Origin: JANNHP01 sp031404455
GTDB lineage: Bacteria > Planctomycetota > JAJSAM01 > JAJVHW01
NCBI GenBank assembly: GCA_031404455.1
Contig: JANNHP010000023.1
Location: 1 to 27,322, forward strand
Direction of reading: 5' to 3'
Length of the DNA stretch: 27,322 nt
Shown here: positions 7,124 through 14,606 of the stretch, in pieces
Layout: every line of letters begins with the position of its first letter
Numbering within the stretch: position 1 is the first letter of the stretch
Made by a program: the position numbers and the translations under genes
Notes under the pieces: generated by a model
Databases searched by the model: none
What the model saw: the letters and a program-made list of their open reading frames with translations, nothing else
Told to the model about the DNA's origin: nothing

Positions 7124-8545
7124 CTACTTCGGCGACTCCTCGGCTTCCTCGTCGTCTGGTGCGGCGGGCGACTCCGCGATCTCTGCCTCGATCCGTTTGC
7201 GCCGGGCCGCCGCGACGCCGTCGGGGACGGATGCGAGCGCCGCGCGGATCATTGCGACTCGGCGGGCGGCGTGCACCTCGGCGAACTCCCGGTCGAGCGT
7301 CTCCGCGTCGGCGCCTGCGAAGGACGAGACCGCGTCCGAACCGCCGCCGAAGAGCCGCTTCGCTCCCGCGACGAGTCCTCCGCCGATCGACGTGGCGACA
7401 CCGACGACCCCGCCGCCCGCGGCCTCGAGCGCGCCGAGCGGATCTCCGGACGCGAGTCCGCTGCCCGCGTCGACGAGACCCGTGCCGAGCGACACGCCCG
7501 CGTCCGCGACCCCGACGCCGATGTCGGCCGCGGCTTCGCCGCCGCCCTTCAGCGTGGACCATCCGGCGCCGAGCGCGACGACGCCGAAACGGCCGGCGCG
7601 GGAGAGCGGGATCTCGAGCAGCGTGCCGAGCGTACTCTCGAGGTCGAACACCGGGTCGTCCGTCGTGCCGCCGACGCGGAGGGGGAGCACGGTGCCCGCA
7701 CCCGCCACCTCGCCCACGATCGCGCCCGGTTCGATCACGCCGTCCCGCGCCTGGATGTCGACGGCCAGGTTCATCAGTTCGCCGCCGATCGCGACCCGCT
7801 CGGTCGCGCTCACGTACTGGGGGATCTGCCGGAGGTCGTAGCCCGTGATCGCCGCGTGCAGGCTGAAGGTCGGGGCGCCGCGGAACGGGGGGGACCACGC
7901 CACGACCGAGACGCGCGCGGAAAAGCCCGGCTGATCGGCCTCGCAGTCCACGCGGAAATCGGCGGAGGACTCCGTGATGGGCTCGCCGGAGCACTGCAGT
8001 TCCGTGATCACGGCGCGCAGGTCGCGCAGCACGATGCGCATCGGCTGTTCGGGCGCCGTCACGGCGTCGTCGAACTCGATCCGGCCGTCCTCCACGCGAG
8101 CGTCGCGCAGGACCACGATGCCGCCCGGTCCGTCCCTGGGCGGGCTCTTGCGCGGCGTCGCGAGGATGCGCACGAGGTTCGTGCGTCCGTCCGCCTCGAC
8201 GAAGACGCGGAGCACCGGTCGCACGACGACCAGCTTCGCGCAGTCGATGCGCCCGTCGAGGACGTCGCGGACGAGCGCGCTGATCTCGACCCGCTCCGCC
8301 TCGAGCACGGTCGTGGCGCCGTCGACGATCCGGAAGCCCTCGAGCGCCGCCGTCCCGTCGAGGAAGGAAAGCGACAGGTCGTCGGCGCGCGCCTCGACCC
8401 CGTAGCGCTCGGAGATGGCCGTCTGGAGCTTCTCGAGGAGCCGGGCGGAGACCGTCAGCCGGCCGACGATCGTCGCCGTGAGGACGACCACGACCGCCGC
8501 CGCCGAACCGGCGACGATCCACTTGTGCCGTCGCGACCACTTCAT
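7124..8545 (-). CDS. AsmA-like (DUF748-type) envelope protein
   Basis: A 473-residue protein with an N-terminal membrane anchor (HKWIVAGSAAAVVVVLTATI, about 7-26). A long beta-rich region follows, of the kind seen in AsmA/DUF748/YhdP proteins: SARLLEKLQTAISERYGVEA (33-52), then RADDLSLSFLDGTAALEGFR, VEISALVRDVLDGRIDCAKL and VVVRPVLRVFVEADGRTNL. AsmA-clan proteins span the periplasm and are implicated in lipid transport to, or organisation of, the outer membrane. Residues about 333-402 are strikingly Gly/Ala-rich with short hydrophobic turns (for example DAGVSLGTGLVDAGSGLASG), resembling glycine-zipper sequence. A charged helix and a Glu-rich tail follow. It is shorter than full-size AsmA proteins. 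Assignment rests on the N-terminal pattern; the exact subfamily is uncertain. Confidence 0.7.
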   Translation of the reverse strand: MKWSRRHKWIVAGSAAAVVVVLTATIVGRLTVSARLLEKLQTAISERYGVEARADDLSLSFLDGTAALEGFRIVDGATTVLEAERVEISALVRDVLDGRIDCAKLVVVRPVLRVFVEADGRTNLVRILATPRKSPPRDGPGGIVVLRDARVEDGRIEFDDAVTAPEQPMRIVLRDLRAVITELQCSGEPITESSADFRVDCEADQPGFSARVSVVAWSPPFRGAPTFSLHAAITGYDLRQIPQYVSATERVAIGGELMNLAVDIQARDGVIEPGAIVGEVAGAGTVLPLRVGGTTDDPVFDLESTLGTLLEIPLSRAGRFGVVALGAGWSTLKGGGEAAADIGVGVADAGVSLGTGLVDAGSGLASGDPLGALEAAGGGVVGVATSIGGGLVAGAKRLFGGGSDAVSSFAGADAETLDREFAEVHAARRVAMIRAALASVPDGVAAARRKRIEAEIAESPAAPDDEEAEESPK

Positions 8546-8633
8546 GGCTTCACGTCAGTCAAACGGCGCCTCGCCTCCGGAGATTGCCTCGGGTCCTTCG
8601 GTTCTCCGAGGGCCGCGATCCGGATGGACCGGG

Positions 8634-10067
8634 CTACCCAGCGCGCGTCTCGAGCCGTCCGAGCAGGTAGGCGAGGAGGTACGCGGGGATCGTCACGAAC
8701 TCGGTCTCGATCCCCGCGAGCCGGGACACCGCGACGTCCTCGCCCTCGGCCGTCACGAGGAACGCCCGCGCGACGGGCTCGCGGCGGCAGAGCGCCACGA
8801 GCGGATCGTCCGGGGCGAGCTTGCCGGCGCCGCCCGCCGCAACCTGGAACGCCGTCTGACGGCCGTCCTCGCGGACGACGAGGTCCACCGAGCGCCGCGT
8901 GCGCGGATCGCGCCAGTACCCGAATCCCGCGAGGACCCGCGAGTACCGCTCGACCACGTGCCGAACGATCGACGTCGCGACGACGCGCTGGACCTCCTCG
9001 GGGTCGGTGAGGCTCTCCTCGTCGCGCAGGAGCTGGGCGTTGCGCAGCGTCGCGTCGCTCACGAAGACCCGGTAGCGGGCCTTCTTCACCTCGAGGTCGC
9101 CCGTGCCGAACGGAGCTAGGCGGCGCACGAGGAAGCAGCGCTCGAGGAGGTCGAGGTGGTTCGCGACGGTGCCCGTCGAGATCTCGACCGCGCGCGCGTA
9201 GCGCTGAACGGGGAAGACGTCTCCCGAGTGGACGCAGAGGTACACGAAGAGCCGCTTGAGATCCTCGATGTGGCGTACGCCGAAGTGCAGGGCGACGTCG
9301 CGCCGGAGCACGTTCTCGACGGTGTCCTCGTGATGGGCCGCCCGGCGCCCGGCGTCGCGCGGCTGAGCGGCGAGCCAGGGCAGGCCGCCGTCGGCGAGGT
9401 AGCCGAGGAAGTGCGCCGCCGCCGGACGCGTCGCGACCGCCGCGTCGCGGAGCTCGAGCGCCGTGATCGGCGACCGCTGGGCCGGGTCGGCGAGGTCGCG
9501 GCCCGCCGCCGGGTCCGCCTCCCGCACCCTCAGGTACTCGTGGAACGAGACCGACGGCGAGGAGACCGTGTTCCAGCGGACGATCTGGGTCTCGGTGACG
9601 AGCGCGCGCTCGATCATCTGCACCGACTCCGTCGCGACGATCCGGTACCCGGACTCGTGGACGAGCAGCGACTTCACGTGCTGGTCCCAGTCGCGGGCGT
9701 AGTGGAGCTCGTCGAGGAGGAGAATCGTCGGCGCGTCGCTCGGGATCGTCATCTCGCGATGGAGCTGGAGGATCAGCGGGAGAGGGACGCGGCTGAAGAT
9801 CGGGTGCCCCATGCCGAGGTAGAGCACGTTGCGCGGGTCGGTCCCGGACGCGACGAGGTCGGCCGCGAGCTGCAGCAGCATCGTGGTCTTGCCGGTGCCG
9901 CGCATGCCGGAGAGGAGCAGCACGAAGCGCTCGGAGCGCGCCTCGACGTGGCGGCGGCATGCGGCGTACATGGGCCGCCGGAACGCAGGAAGCGCGTGAG
10001 CGCGGCCGGTCCACCAGGGATTGAGACCGCGCAGGACGCGCAGGAGGTCGTCGCGGCTGAACAGCAT
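8634..10067 (-). CDS. AAA-family ATPase with DUF4143 C-terminal domain
   Basis: A 477-residue P-loop ATPase of the AAA_14/DUF4143 type. Walker A is SGMRGTGKTT (K60), Walker B TILLLDELHY (D119, E120), and an Arg/Ser-containing sensor-like segment follows at YRIVATESVQM. The C-terminal half contains a winged-helix-like stretch (YARAVEISTGTVANHLDLLE) and then a nuclease-like fold with SVDLVVREDGRQTAFQV near 415-431, as in DUF4143. Family members are widespread orphan ATPases of unknown function, often variably present between strains, with suspected roles in defence or mobile-element biology. The ATG at 10067 is preceded by GGGAGG about 9 bases upstream. The protein has no membrane segment and no obvious partner gene. 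The annotation is secure at family level only. Confidence 0.88.
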   Translation of the reverse strand: MLFSRDDLLRVLRGLNPWWTGRAHALPAFRRPMYAACRRHVEARSERFVLLLSGMRGTGKTTMLLQLAADLVASGTDPRNVLYLGMGHPIFSRVPLPLILQLHREMTIPSDAPTILLLDELHYARDWDQHVKSLLVHESGYRIVATESVQMIERALVTETQIVRWNTVSSPSVSFHEYLRVREADPAAGRDLADPAQRSPITALELRDAAVATRPAAAHFLGYLADGGLPWLAAQPRDAGRRAAHHEDTVENVLRRDVALHFGVRHIEDLKRLFVYLCVHSGDVFPVQRYARAVEISTGTVANHLDLLERCFLVRRLAPFGTGDLEVKKARYRVFVSDATLRNAQLLRDEESLTDPEEVQRVVATSIVRHVVERYSRVLAGFGYWRDPRTRRSVDLVVREDGRQTAFQVAAGGAGKLAPDDPLVALCRREPVARAFLVTAEGEDVAVSRLAGIETEFVTIPAYLLAYLLGRLETRAG

Positions 10068-10095
10068 GCTCAGCGCCTCCCGCCCGGAACCGGCA

Positions 10096-11052
10096 TCACA
10101 GGTCGAGCTCCCACGTCTGTGAGACGAGCTCGTGGCCGAAACTCTCGTGCCTTTTCTCCCCTGTCTTCGTGAACCGCGCCCGTTCGTACAGCCGCCGCGC
10201 GGCGGCGAGGCCGGAGTCGGTCCAGAGCACGACCTTGCGATATCCGGCCTCGCGCGCGAACTGCACGCACTCGTCGATGAGGCGGGATCCGATGCCGCGC
10301 CCGCGCGCGCCCGGCTCGACGAGCAGGAGGCGAAGCTGCGCCACGGTCTTCGACTTCGCGACGAGGAAGACGCAGCCGACGCGCTCGCCGTCCTTCTCGG
10401 CGATCCAGCAGCGCTCCCGCAACGGATCGCGCTCTGCGGCGAACGACGCGACGATCCCGGCGACGAGTCCCTCGAACTTCTCGTCCCACCGGCGTTCGCG
10501 CGCGTAGAGCGAGCCGTGCCGCTCGATCACCCAGCCGAGGTCGCCCGGACGGTGGGCTCGCAGGAAGCAGGTCACGCCGCGCGCGGGCGCCCTTCCGAGG
10601 ATCTCCTCGACGGTGTGCATCGCGTCGAGCAGGCGGACCTGCTCGGAGTCGGACCGGTCGCGCAGCATGGCGGCGACGTCCTCGTGCGCCCGGGCGTCCA
10701 GCGGCGCCAGCGCCGCGAGACCTTCGGCTGTCAGCGCGAGGTGGATCACGCGGCGGTCGGTGTCGGAGCGGGTTCGCCCGAGGAGCCCGAGCCGCTCGAA
10801 CTTGCGCAGGATGCGGCTCAGGTACCCCTGATCGAGTCCGAGCTTCCGGTTGATCTCGACGGCTGTCGGCTTCTCTTGGTGCGCCAGTTCGTAGAGCACG
10901 CGCAACTCCGCAAGGGAGAACGGCCCCGCGTAGGGCCGGTCCTGCAGGACTCCGATCTTCTGTGTGTAGAAGCGATTGAAGCGGCGGAAGGTCTCCGCGC
11001 GGTGCGCGAGGCCCTCGGCGGGCGGGCGGGGAGTCCGGTCGATGGGGGTCAA
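10096..11052 (-). CDS. MarR-family regulator fused to a GNAT acetyltransferase
   Basis: A 318-residue two-domain protein. Residues about 20-150 form a MarR winged helix: FRRFNRFYTQKIGVL dimerisation helix, HTH near 63-90 (AVEINRKLGLDQGYLSRILR) and a wing with RTRSDTDRRVIHLALT. Residues about 158-318 form a GNAT acetyltransferase, with the acetyl-CoA loop GARGRGIGS (248-256) and the following helix. The combination is a known family (bifunctional HTH regulator/GNAT); the acetyl acceptor is unknown. The start is TTG at 11052: no ATG or GTG lies in frame between the upstream stop and the domain. A perfect 19-base palindrome ends exactly at the base before this start and overlaps a TTGACG-17-GACACT promoter, so autorepression is likely. 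Confidence 0.92.
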   Translation of the reverse strand: MTPIDRTPRPPAEGLAHRAETFRRFNRFYTQKIGVLQDRPYAGPFSLAELRVLYELAHQEKPTAVEINRKLGLDQGYLSRILRKFERLGLLGRTRSDTDRRVIHLALTAEGLAALAPLDARAHEDVAAMLRDRSDSEQVRLLDAMHTVEEILGRAPARGVTCFLRAHRPGDLGWVIERHGSLYARERRWDEKFEGLVAGIVASFAAERDPLRERCWIAEKDGERVGCVFLVAKSKTVAQLRLLLVEPGARGRGIGSRLIDECVQFAREAGYRKVVLWTDSGLAAARRLYERARFTKTGEKRHESFGHELVSQTWELDL

Positions 11053-11071
11053 TCCATGACAGTGTCATGGA
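11053..11071. promoter_or_regulatory. probable MarR operator, 19-bp perfect palindrome
   Basis: TCCATGACAGTGTCATGGA is perfectly symmetric about G11062 (9 bases on each side). It lies immediately upstream of the TTG start of the MarR-GNAT gene and covers its proposed -10 box. MarR dimers typically bind palindromes of this size in their own promoter, so this is a strong autoregulation candidate. Confidence 0.75.
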
Positions 11072-11089
11072 GATGGGCCGAATCGTCAA
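11061..11089 (-). promoter_or_regulatory. probable promoter of the MarR-GNAT gene (TTGACG-17-GACACT)
   Basis: On the minus strand a near-consensus -35 TTGACG (11089-11084) is followed after 17 bases by GACACT (11066-11061), which keeps the key A at position 2 and T at position 6. Eight bases separate it from the TTG start, so the transcript would again be leaderless or nearly so. The -10 lies inside the 19-bp palindrome. Confidence 0.5.
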
Positions 11090-11124
11090 GGCTGCGCGAG
11101 GCGCGTCGCCGTCGACGGGGGGCG

Positions 11125-11361
11125 AGCCCGGACAATTCACGAGGGCTCCGCGTCTGGCGGGGCTCTCGGGCCGAGGGCTGCGTTGGACCCCTTGCGAGAC
11201 CTGACGAGGTCGCGCCGCGGGGTCGCGCCTTGCCCTCGGTGCCGAAATCCTCCGCCAGAAAGGTGTGTCGAGGTTCGGACGCACGTCGTGCCCGGCCCGA
11301 TCTCAGCGATCGGCTGCGTTTCGCGCCGATGAGCGCGAACCCCTCGTGAATTGTCCGGGCT
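11125..11361. mobile_element. MITE-like element with perfect 21-bp terminal inverted repeats
   Basis: The bases 11125-11145 (AGCCCGGACAATTCACG then AGGG) are the exact reverse complement of 11341-11361. The enclosed 237 bases contain no credible gene, only short open frames without a transposase domain. No target-site duplication is evident. The right end abuts the IPT/TIG gene so closely that two bases of that gene's TAG stop codon lie inside the repeat. This is best explained as a non-autonomous transposable element or remnant of an insertion sequence; the transposase family cannot be decided from the ends alone. Confidence 0.75.
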
Positions 11362-11932
11362 AGAGGATCGTGAAGACGACCATCGCCTGCGATGCGCCGG
11401 CGCGATTCTCGACGAGGAGGTACACCCCGCCCGAGGCGAGTCCGGAGGGCACGACGACCTTGATCTGCGAGTCGCTCCAGGACGTGACCTTCCCACGCCT
11501 GCCGCCGAACGTGACGCGGCCCCTCTTCGTGCCGAAGAAGTTCCCGTCGATCGTCACTTCGGTCTCCGGGGCAGCGGACGCCGGAACCGTGGTCCCGACG
11601 GACGGCAGTTCGATGGACAGGCCGGCGAACGTGAACGGCACTTTCGTCCCCGTCGGGCGGATGCGGAGAACGCAGTCGCCGTGGACTCCCTGGGGCAGGG
11701 TGGTCAGGGTGAAGTCGATGTGCGCGTCGGTGCCGCGCCGGTGCATCTTCAGCGGGATCTTGCGGGCGCCGACCTCGAGCCAGGCGGACGGGTTGCGGCG
11801 GAACCCCGACCCGTCGACCCCGAACGAGGTACCCACGGAGAGCCTCTTGACGCTCGCGCTGAGGATGGCCGCGGCGGCGGCCGTCGCGAAGGCGAGCACG
11901 AGTCCCATTGCGGCGAGGCGAGTTGCGTTCAT
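11360..11932 (-). CDS. secreted IPT/TIG-domain protein
   Basis: A 190-residue protein with a Sec signal peptide (MNATRLAAMGLVLAFATAAAA). The mature part seems to contain two immunoglobulin-like units. The first (about 28-107) has VGTSFGVDGSGFRRNPSAWLEVG; the second (about 108-190) is a recognisable IPT/TIG domain with ETEVTIDGNFFGTKRGRVTF and WSDSQIKVVVPSGLASGGV, ending in a final strand AMVVFTIL. IPT/TIG domains act in cell-surface or extracellular proteins as binding or spacer modules; no catalytic motif is present. A GGAGG ribosome binding site lies 7 bases before the ATG. The TAG stop spans the boundary of the MITE-like element, but the domain is complete, so the insertion probably did not remove essential sequence. 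Confidence 0.8.
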   Translation of the reverse strand: MNATRLAAMGLVLAFATAAAAAILSASVKRLSVGTSFGVDGSGFRRNPSAWLEVGARKIPLKMHRRGTDAHIDFTLTTLPQGVHGDCVLRIRPTGTKVPFTFAGLSIELPSVGTTVPASAAPETEVTIDGNFFGTKRGRVTFGGRRGKVTSWSDSQIKVVVPSGLASGGVYLLVENRAGASQAMVVFTIL

Positions 11933-12456
11933 GGCCGAGCCTCCGATCTTCGAGAATTCGCGTCTGCCCCGAACGGGGCCGTACGCGGTGCGCCACTCAG
12001 ATCACTCCAGGAACATACGAGGCATTGACGGGAGCGGCAACCCAGAAAGATGTTTCAGTCAACTAATTGCGTTAGATTCTCGCATTGCAATGATGATGAA
12101 TTACATAACTGACAGCGCCTCTTGGAGTGTGCTGCCGAGTTCTCGTTGCATTCAAGTGTGAATCGTCCTGGCACTCGAGGGCGTTGCGGCCGCTCTCCGG
12201 GACTCCGGTCACGTCTGACTCCCTCGGACCCCGCCCGTCGCCCGGACGACGCGCGCCGGCCCGGATCCCCGAACTGCTTGCGGCCGGCGCGGAGTTCGGT
12301 TCCGGGAGGCGCGCTCCCGCTCGTCCCACACCACGGTCGGACGCGACTTCGTCCTTGCGCCGGCCGCCGCCTCGGAGGCACCGGAGTTGCTGCCGACCGG
12401 CATCGCGACTCGCTTAACGTTCGCCGCGAGCGGATCTGCTCGTCCGGAGGCTTCCC
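11933..12456. other. 524-base gene-free region with an AT-rich patch
   Basis: This region lies between the divergent IPT/TIG gene and the redoxin-like gene, and open frames crossing it show no recognisable protein. Bases from about 12030 to 12130 are far richer in A+T than the rest of the window (for example TGATGATGAATTACATAACT at 12092-12111). It presumably holds promoters for both flanking genes, but I cannot assign a clean -35/-10 pair. The downstream gene has a GGAGG at 12446-12450. Confidence 0.55.
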
Positions 12457-13716
12457 ATGGCATGGTCGTTCCGCACGCTCCTCGTCGTTGCGCTCGGCCT
12501 CGCCGGCGCCGCACCCGCGATCGCCGAGGACGATCCACCCGCGCCGAAGCCGGCAGAGCCCGTCGCGCCCGTGCCGTCGGCCGACGCTGCGCAGATCCTC
12601 CAGCAACTCGAGGGGCTCTACCCCCGAGCGACGCGGCTCGCGCCGGTCCTCGACCTCACCGCCGCCGAAACGCCCGAGCAGGCCCGCAGCGACCACGCGA
12701 AACGTCAGCAGGACTGGGAACGGTCGATCGCTGCGTTCGCCAAGGCGGGCGACGACTACGTCGCCGCGCTCGGCGGGGCGGCCCCCGACGCGCGGGCGCT
12801 CTTCTACCGGGGTGTCGGCAAGTTCAAGATGGCGGAACGCGTCGCGCGCGCCGAGGCCGTGTCGGCGAACGAGGCCGCCGCCGACTCGTTGCAGCGCTAC
12901 CTCGACGCCGCGGGCGAGAAGGCCGCGTTCGCGGCCGAAGCGGAGATGTACCTCGGCCGCGCGCTCGTCCGCACGGGGCGGGTCGACGACGCCGTCGTCC
13001 ACCTCGGCCGCGCCGTCGAACTGCTCCAGAAGGACGGCCGCCACGACGAAGCGGGCGTCAGCGCCCACGACGCGATGCTCGCGCTGAAGACGCAGCAGCG
13101 CGACGCCGAGCTCCGCGTGTTCAGCGAGACGATCCACGCGGCGAAGGCCGACTTCGGCGGCTCGACGTCGTCGATCCGCAAGCTCGCGGCCGGCGCCCGG
13201 CTCGCGGTCGGAGCGCCTCTCCCCGCGCTACCCAAGACCAACGACGTGAACGGCAAGCCGATCTCCTGGTCGCCCGGCAAGCCGCTCCTCGTGCACTTCT
13301 TCCTCTCCGGCCACATGAACGGCTCGCCGACGGCGTTCCGAGAGATCGAGCTCGAGCTGCGTCCGCTGGCGGCGAGCTACGGCGCAAAGGGACTCGCCCT
13401 CGCCGGCGTGTCGATGGACTACGAGATGCCGAAGGAGAAGGCGGAGGAGCTCCGCAAGAAGTTCGACGAGTGGGGGCGCAAGGAACTGCGGGACGGCTCG
13501 CTCGCCTCGGTCCGCGCATGGGCCGAGACGAAGGGGATCTCCTGGCCGTGGTCCTTCGACGGCCAGGCCATGAACAACCCGATCTCCCTGGCGCTCGGCG
13601 GCGTCGGCGTCACCGAACCGTACGCGGTGCTCGTCGATGCGAAGGGCGTCGTCCGCTGGTACGGCAAGGCGCCGTTCGAGGGACTCGCCGACGAGGTGGC
13701 GAAGCTCTTCCCGTAG
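12457..13716 (+). CDS. exported TPR protein with a cysteine-free thioredoxin-like domain
   Basis: A 419-residue protein with a signal peptide (MAWSFRTLLVVALGLAGAAPAIA). Residues about 75-225 are helical with TPR-like repeats (ALFYRGVGKFKMAERVARAE; AEMYLGRALVRTGRVDDAVV; LGRAVELLQKDGRHDEAGV). Residues about 248-419 have the layout of a TlpA/redoxin domain: VGAPLPALPKTNDVNGKPIS, GKPLLVHFFLSGHMNGSPTAF, a long helix, GLALAGVSMD, and PYAVLVDAKGVVRWYGKAPF. The redox centre expected in the FWATWCGPC position reads FFLSGHMNGSP, and the protein contains no cysteine at all. Thiol-disulfide exchange is therefore impossible; a binding or scaffold role is inferred. The ATG follows GGAGG by 6 bases. It ends 7 bases from the convergent next gene. 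Confidence 0.82.
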   Translation: MAWSFRTLLVVALGLAGAAPAIAEDDPPAPKPAEPVAPVPSADAAQILQQLEGLYPRATRLAPVLDLTAAETPEQARSDHAKRQQDWERSIAAFAKAGDDYVAALGGAAPDARALFYRGVGKFKMAERVARAEAVSANEAAADSLQRYLDAAGEKAAFAAEAEMYLGRALVRTGRVDDAVVHLGRAVELLQKDGRHDEAGVSAHDAMLALKTQQRDAELRVFSETIHAAKADFGGSTSSIRKLAAGARLAVGAPLPALPKTNDVNGKPISWSPGKPLLVHFFLSGHMNGSPTAFREIELELRPLAASYGAKGLALAGVSMDYEMPKEKAEELRKKFDEWGRKELRDGSLASVRAWAETKGISWPWSFDGQAMNNPISLALGGVGVTEPYAVLVDAKGVVRWYGKAPFEGLADEVAKLFP

Positions 13717-13723
13717 TTCGGGC

Positions 13724-14560
13724 CTACTTCTTCCCCGAGAGCCGGTCCTTCTCGAACTCGTCGAGGACGGTCTCGCCCGCCTTGCGCATGCCGGCGGCGG
13801 CGTCCTGGTACTGCTTCCACGTCTCCTCGTCGAAGAAGGGACGCAGGAGGCGGTCGGTCTCGGCGTGGATGCCCCGCAGGCGCTCGCGCACGGTGGCGAT
13901 GTCGGCTTTTCCGAGGCCGTCGTGGACGATCGGGCCGATGTCGCGGGCGCCCGCGGCCCACTCGTCGGCGAACACCTTCCTGATCTTCTCCTCCACGACG
14001 TCGCCGTTGAGGCCGAAGCGGTTGATCAGCGCCATCGCGTCGGCGTTCGACTGCGCCTCGCGGTTCGCGTCGCCCTCGCGGGTCGCGTCCGCGAAGAGCG
14101 ACATGGTGTGGACGACGCGGCCGCGCGTGGTCGTCTTCGCGATCTCGCGAAGGTGTGCCATCTGGCCGTCGGCGCCGTCGTCGCGGTCGGGTTCGGGCTT
14201 CGGCGGAGCCGTCTCGCCGCCCGCGCCCGGCGTCTTCGGGTCGCCCGACGAAGGTTCGGTCGTGGGCGCCGGCTTGGGCGCGGCGCCGGAACCCGACCGC
14301 ATGCGCTCGTCGAGCAGCCGGGCGAGCTCCAGCGCCGTGCGGCTCGACTCCTCGACGAGATCGACGCGCTGCTCGAGGTCGCCGATCCGCCGCTCCAGCG
14401 GCGCGAGCGCGGCTGCGTCGGTCGCAAGGGGCTCTCCCGGAGCGGGCGGCGGGGCGGTCCCGTCGCGCGCGAGCCTCGCGCCGACGAATGCGGCGACGCC
14501 GGATAGGACGACGACGGCGGCGCCGCCGAGAATCGAACGGGCGGGGGATCGATCGTTCAT
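13724..14560 (-). CDS. membrane-anchored coiled-coil protein of unknown function
   Basis: A 278-residue protein with one N-terminal membrane segment (SILGGAAVVVLSGVAAFVGA, about 9-28). A predicted coiled coil follows (about 52-88, LERRIGDLEQRVDLVEESSR onward), then a Pro/Gly/Asp-rich linker (about 92-130) and a helical C-terminal domain with LREIAKTTTRGRVVHTMSLF and a WKQYQDAAAGMRKAG segment near the end. The domain order suggests a protein tethered to the inner membrane whose helical domain lies on the outside, but no family was recognised. The start is the ATG at 14560, preceded by a TAAGAT box 10 bases upstream rather than a ribosome binding site. It converges with the redoxin-like gene with only 7 bases between stops, leaving no separate terminator. 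Confidence 0.7.
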   Translation of the reverse strand: MNDRSPARSILGGAAVVVLSGVAAFVGARLARDGTAPPPAPGEPLATDAAALAPLERRIGDLEQRVDLVEESSRTALELARLLDERMRSGSGAAPKPAPTTEPSSGDPKTPGAGGETAPPKPEPDRDDGADGQMAHLREIAKTTTRGRVVHTMSLFADATREGDANREAQSNADAMALINRFGLNGDVVEEKIRKVFADEWAAGARDIGPIVHDGLGKADIATVRERLRGIHAETDRLLRPFFDEETWKQYQDAAAGMRKAGETVLDEFEKDRLSGKK

Positions 14561-14570
14561 GTGCTTCGCG

Positions 14571-14576
14571 ATCTTA
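14571..14576 (-). promoter_or_regulatory. probable -10 box (TAAGAT), near-leaderless layout
   Basis: On the minus strand TAAGAT is followed by CGCGAAGCAC and the ATG at 14560. No purine-rich Shine-Dalgarno at the usual distance and no -35 are seen. It fits the TAnnnT pattern found before seven other starts in the window. Confidence 0.38.
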
Positions 14577-14606
14577 CCCCCGCCGGTCAGGACGACGACC
14601 GCCGGT

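Noticed and set aside
8634..10067. AAA/DUF4143 ATPase as the core of a new defence island
   Set aside because: No nuclease, methylase, toxin or other defence gene is adjacent; the neighbours are an AsmA-like protein and a MarR-GNAT regulator, so the gene stands alone.
11137..11496. Short frame through the MITE-like element as a transposase fragment
   Set aside because: No transposase motif is visible and the composition is not convincing; the element is treated as non-autonomous.
11370..12161. 263-codon + strand frame opposite the IPT/TIG gene
   Set aside because: It shows no domain or signal peptide and mirrors the frame of the well-supported IPT/TIG gene.
12122..12456. Small open frames in the 524-base gap as genes
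   Set aside because: They continue as shadow frames through the redoxin gene or have no recognisable features and no start signals.
13717..13723. Terminator between the convergent redoxin and coiled-coil genes
   Set aside because: Only 7 bases separate the stops and no hairpin with a T run is present.
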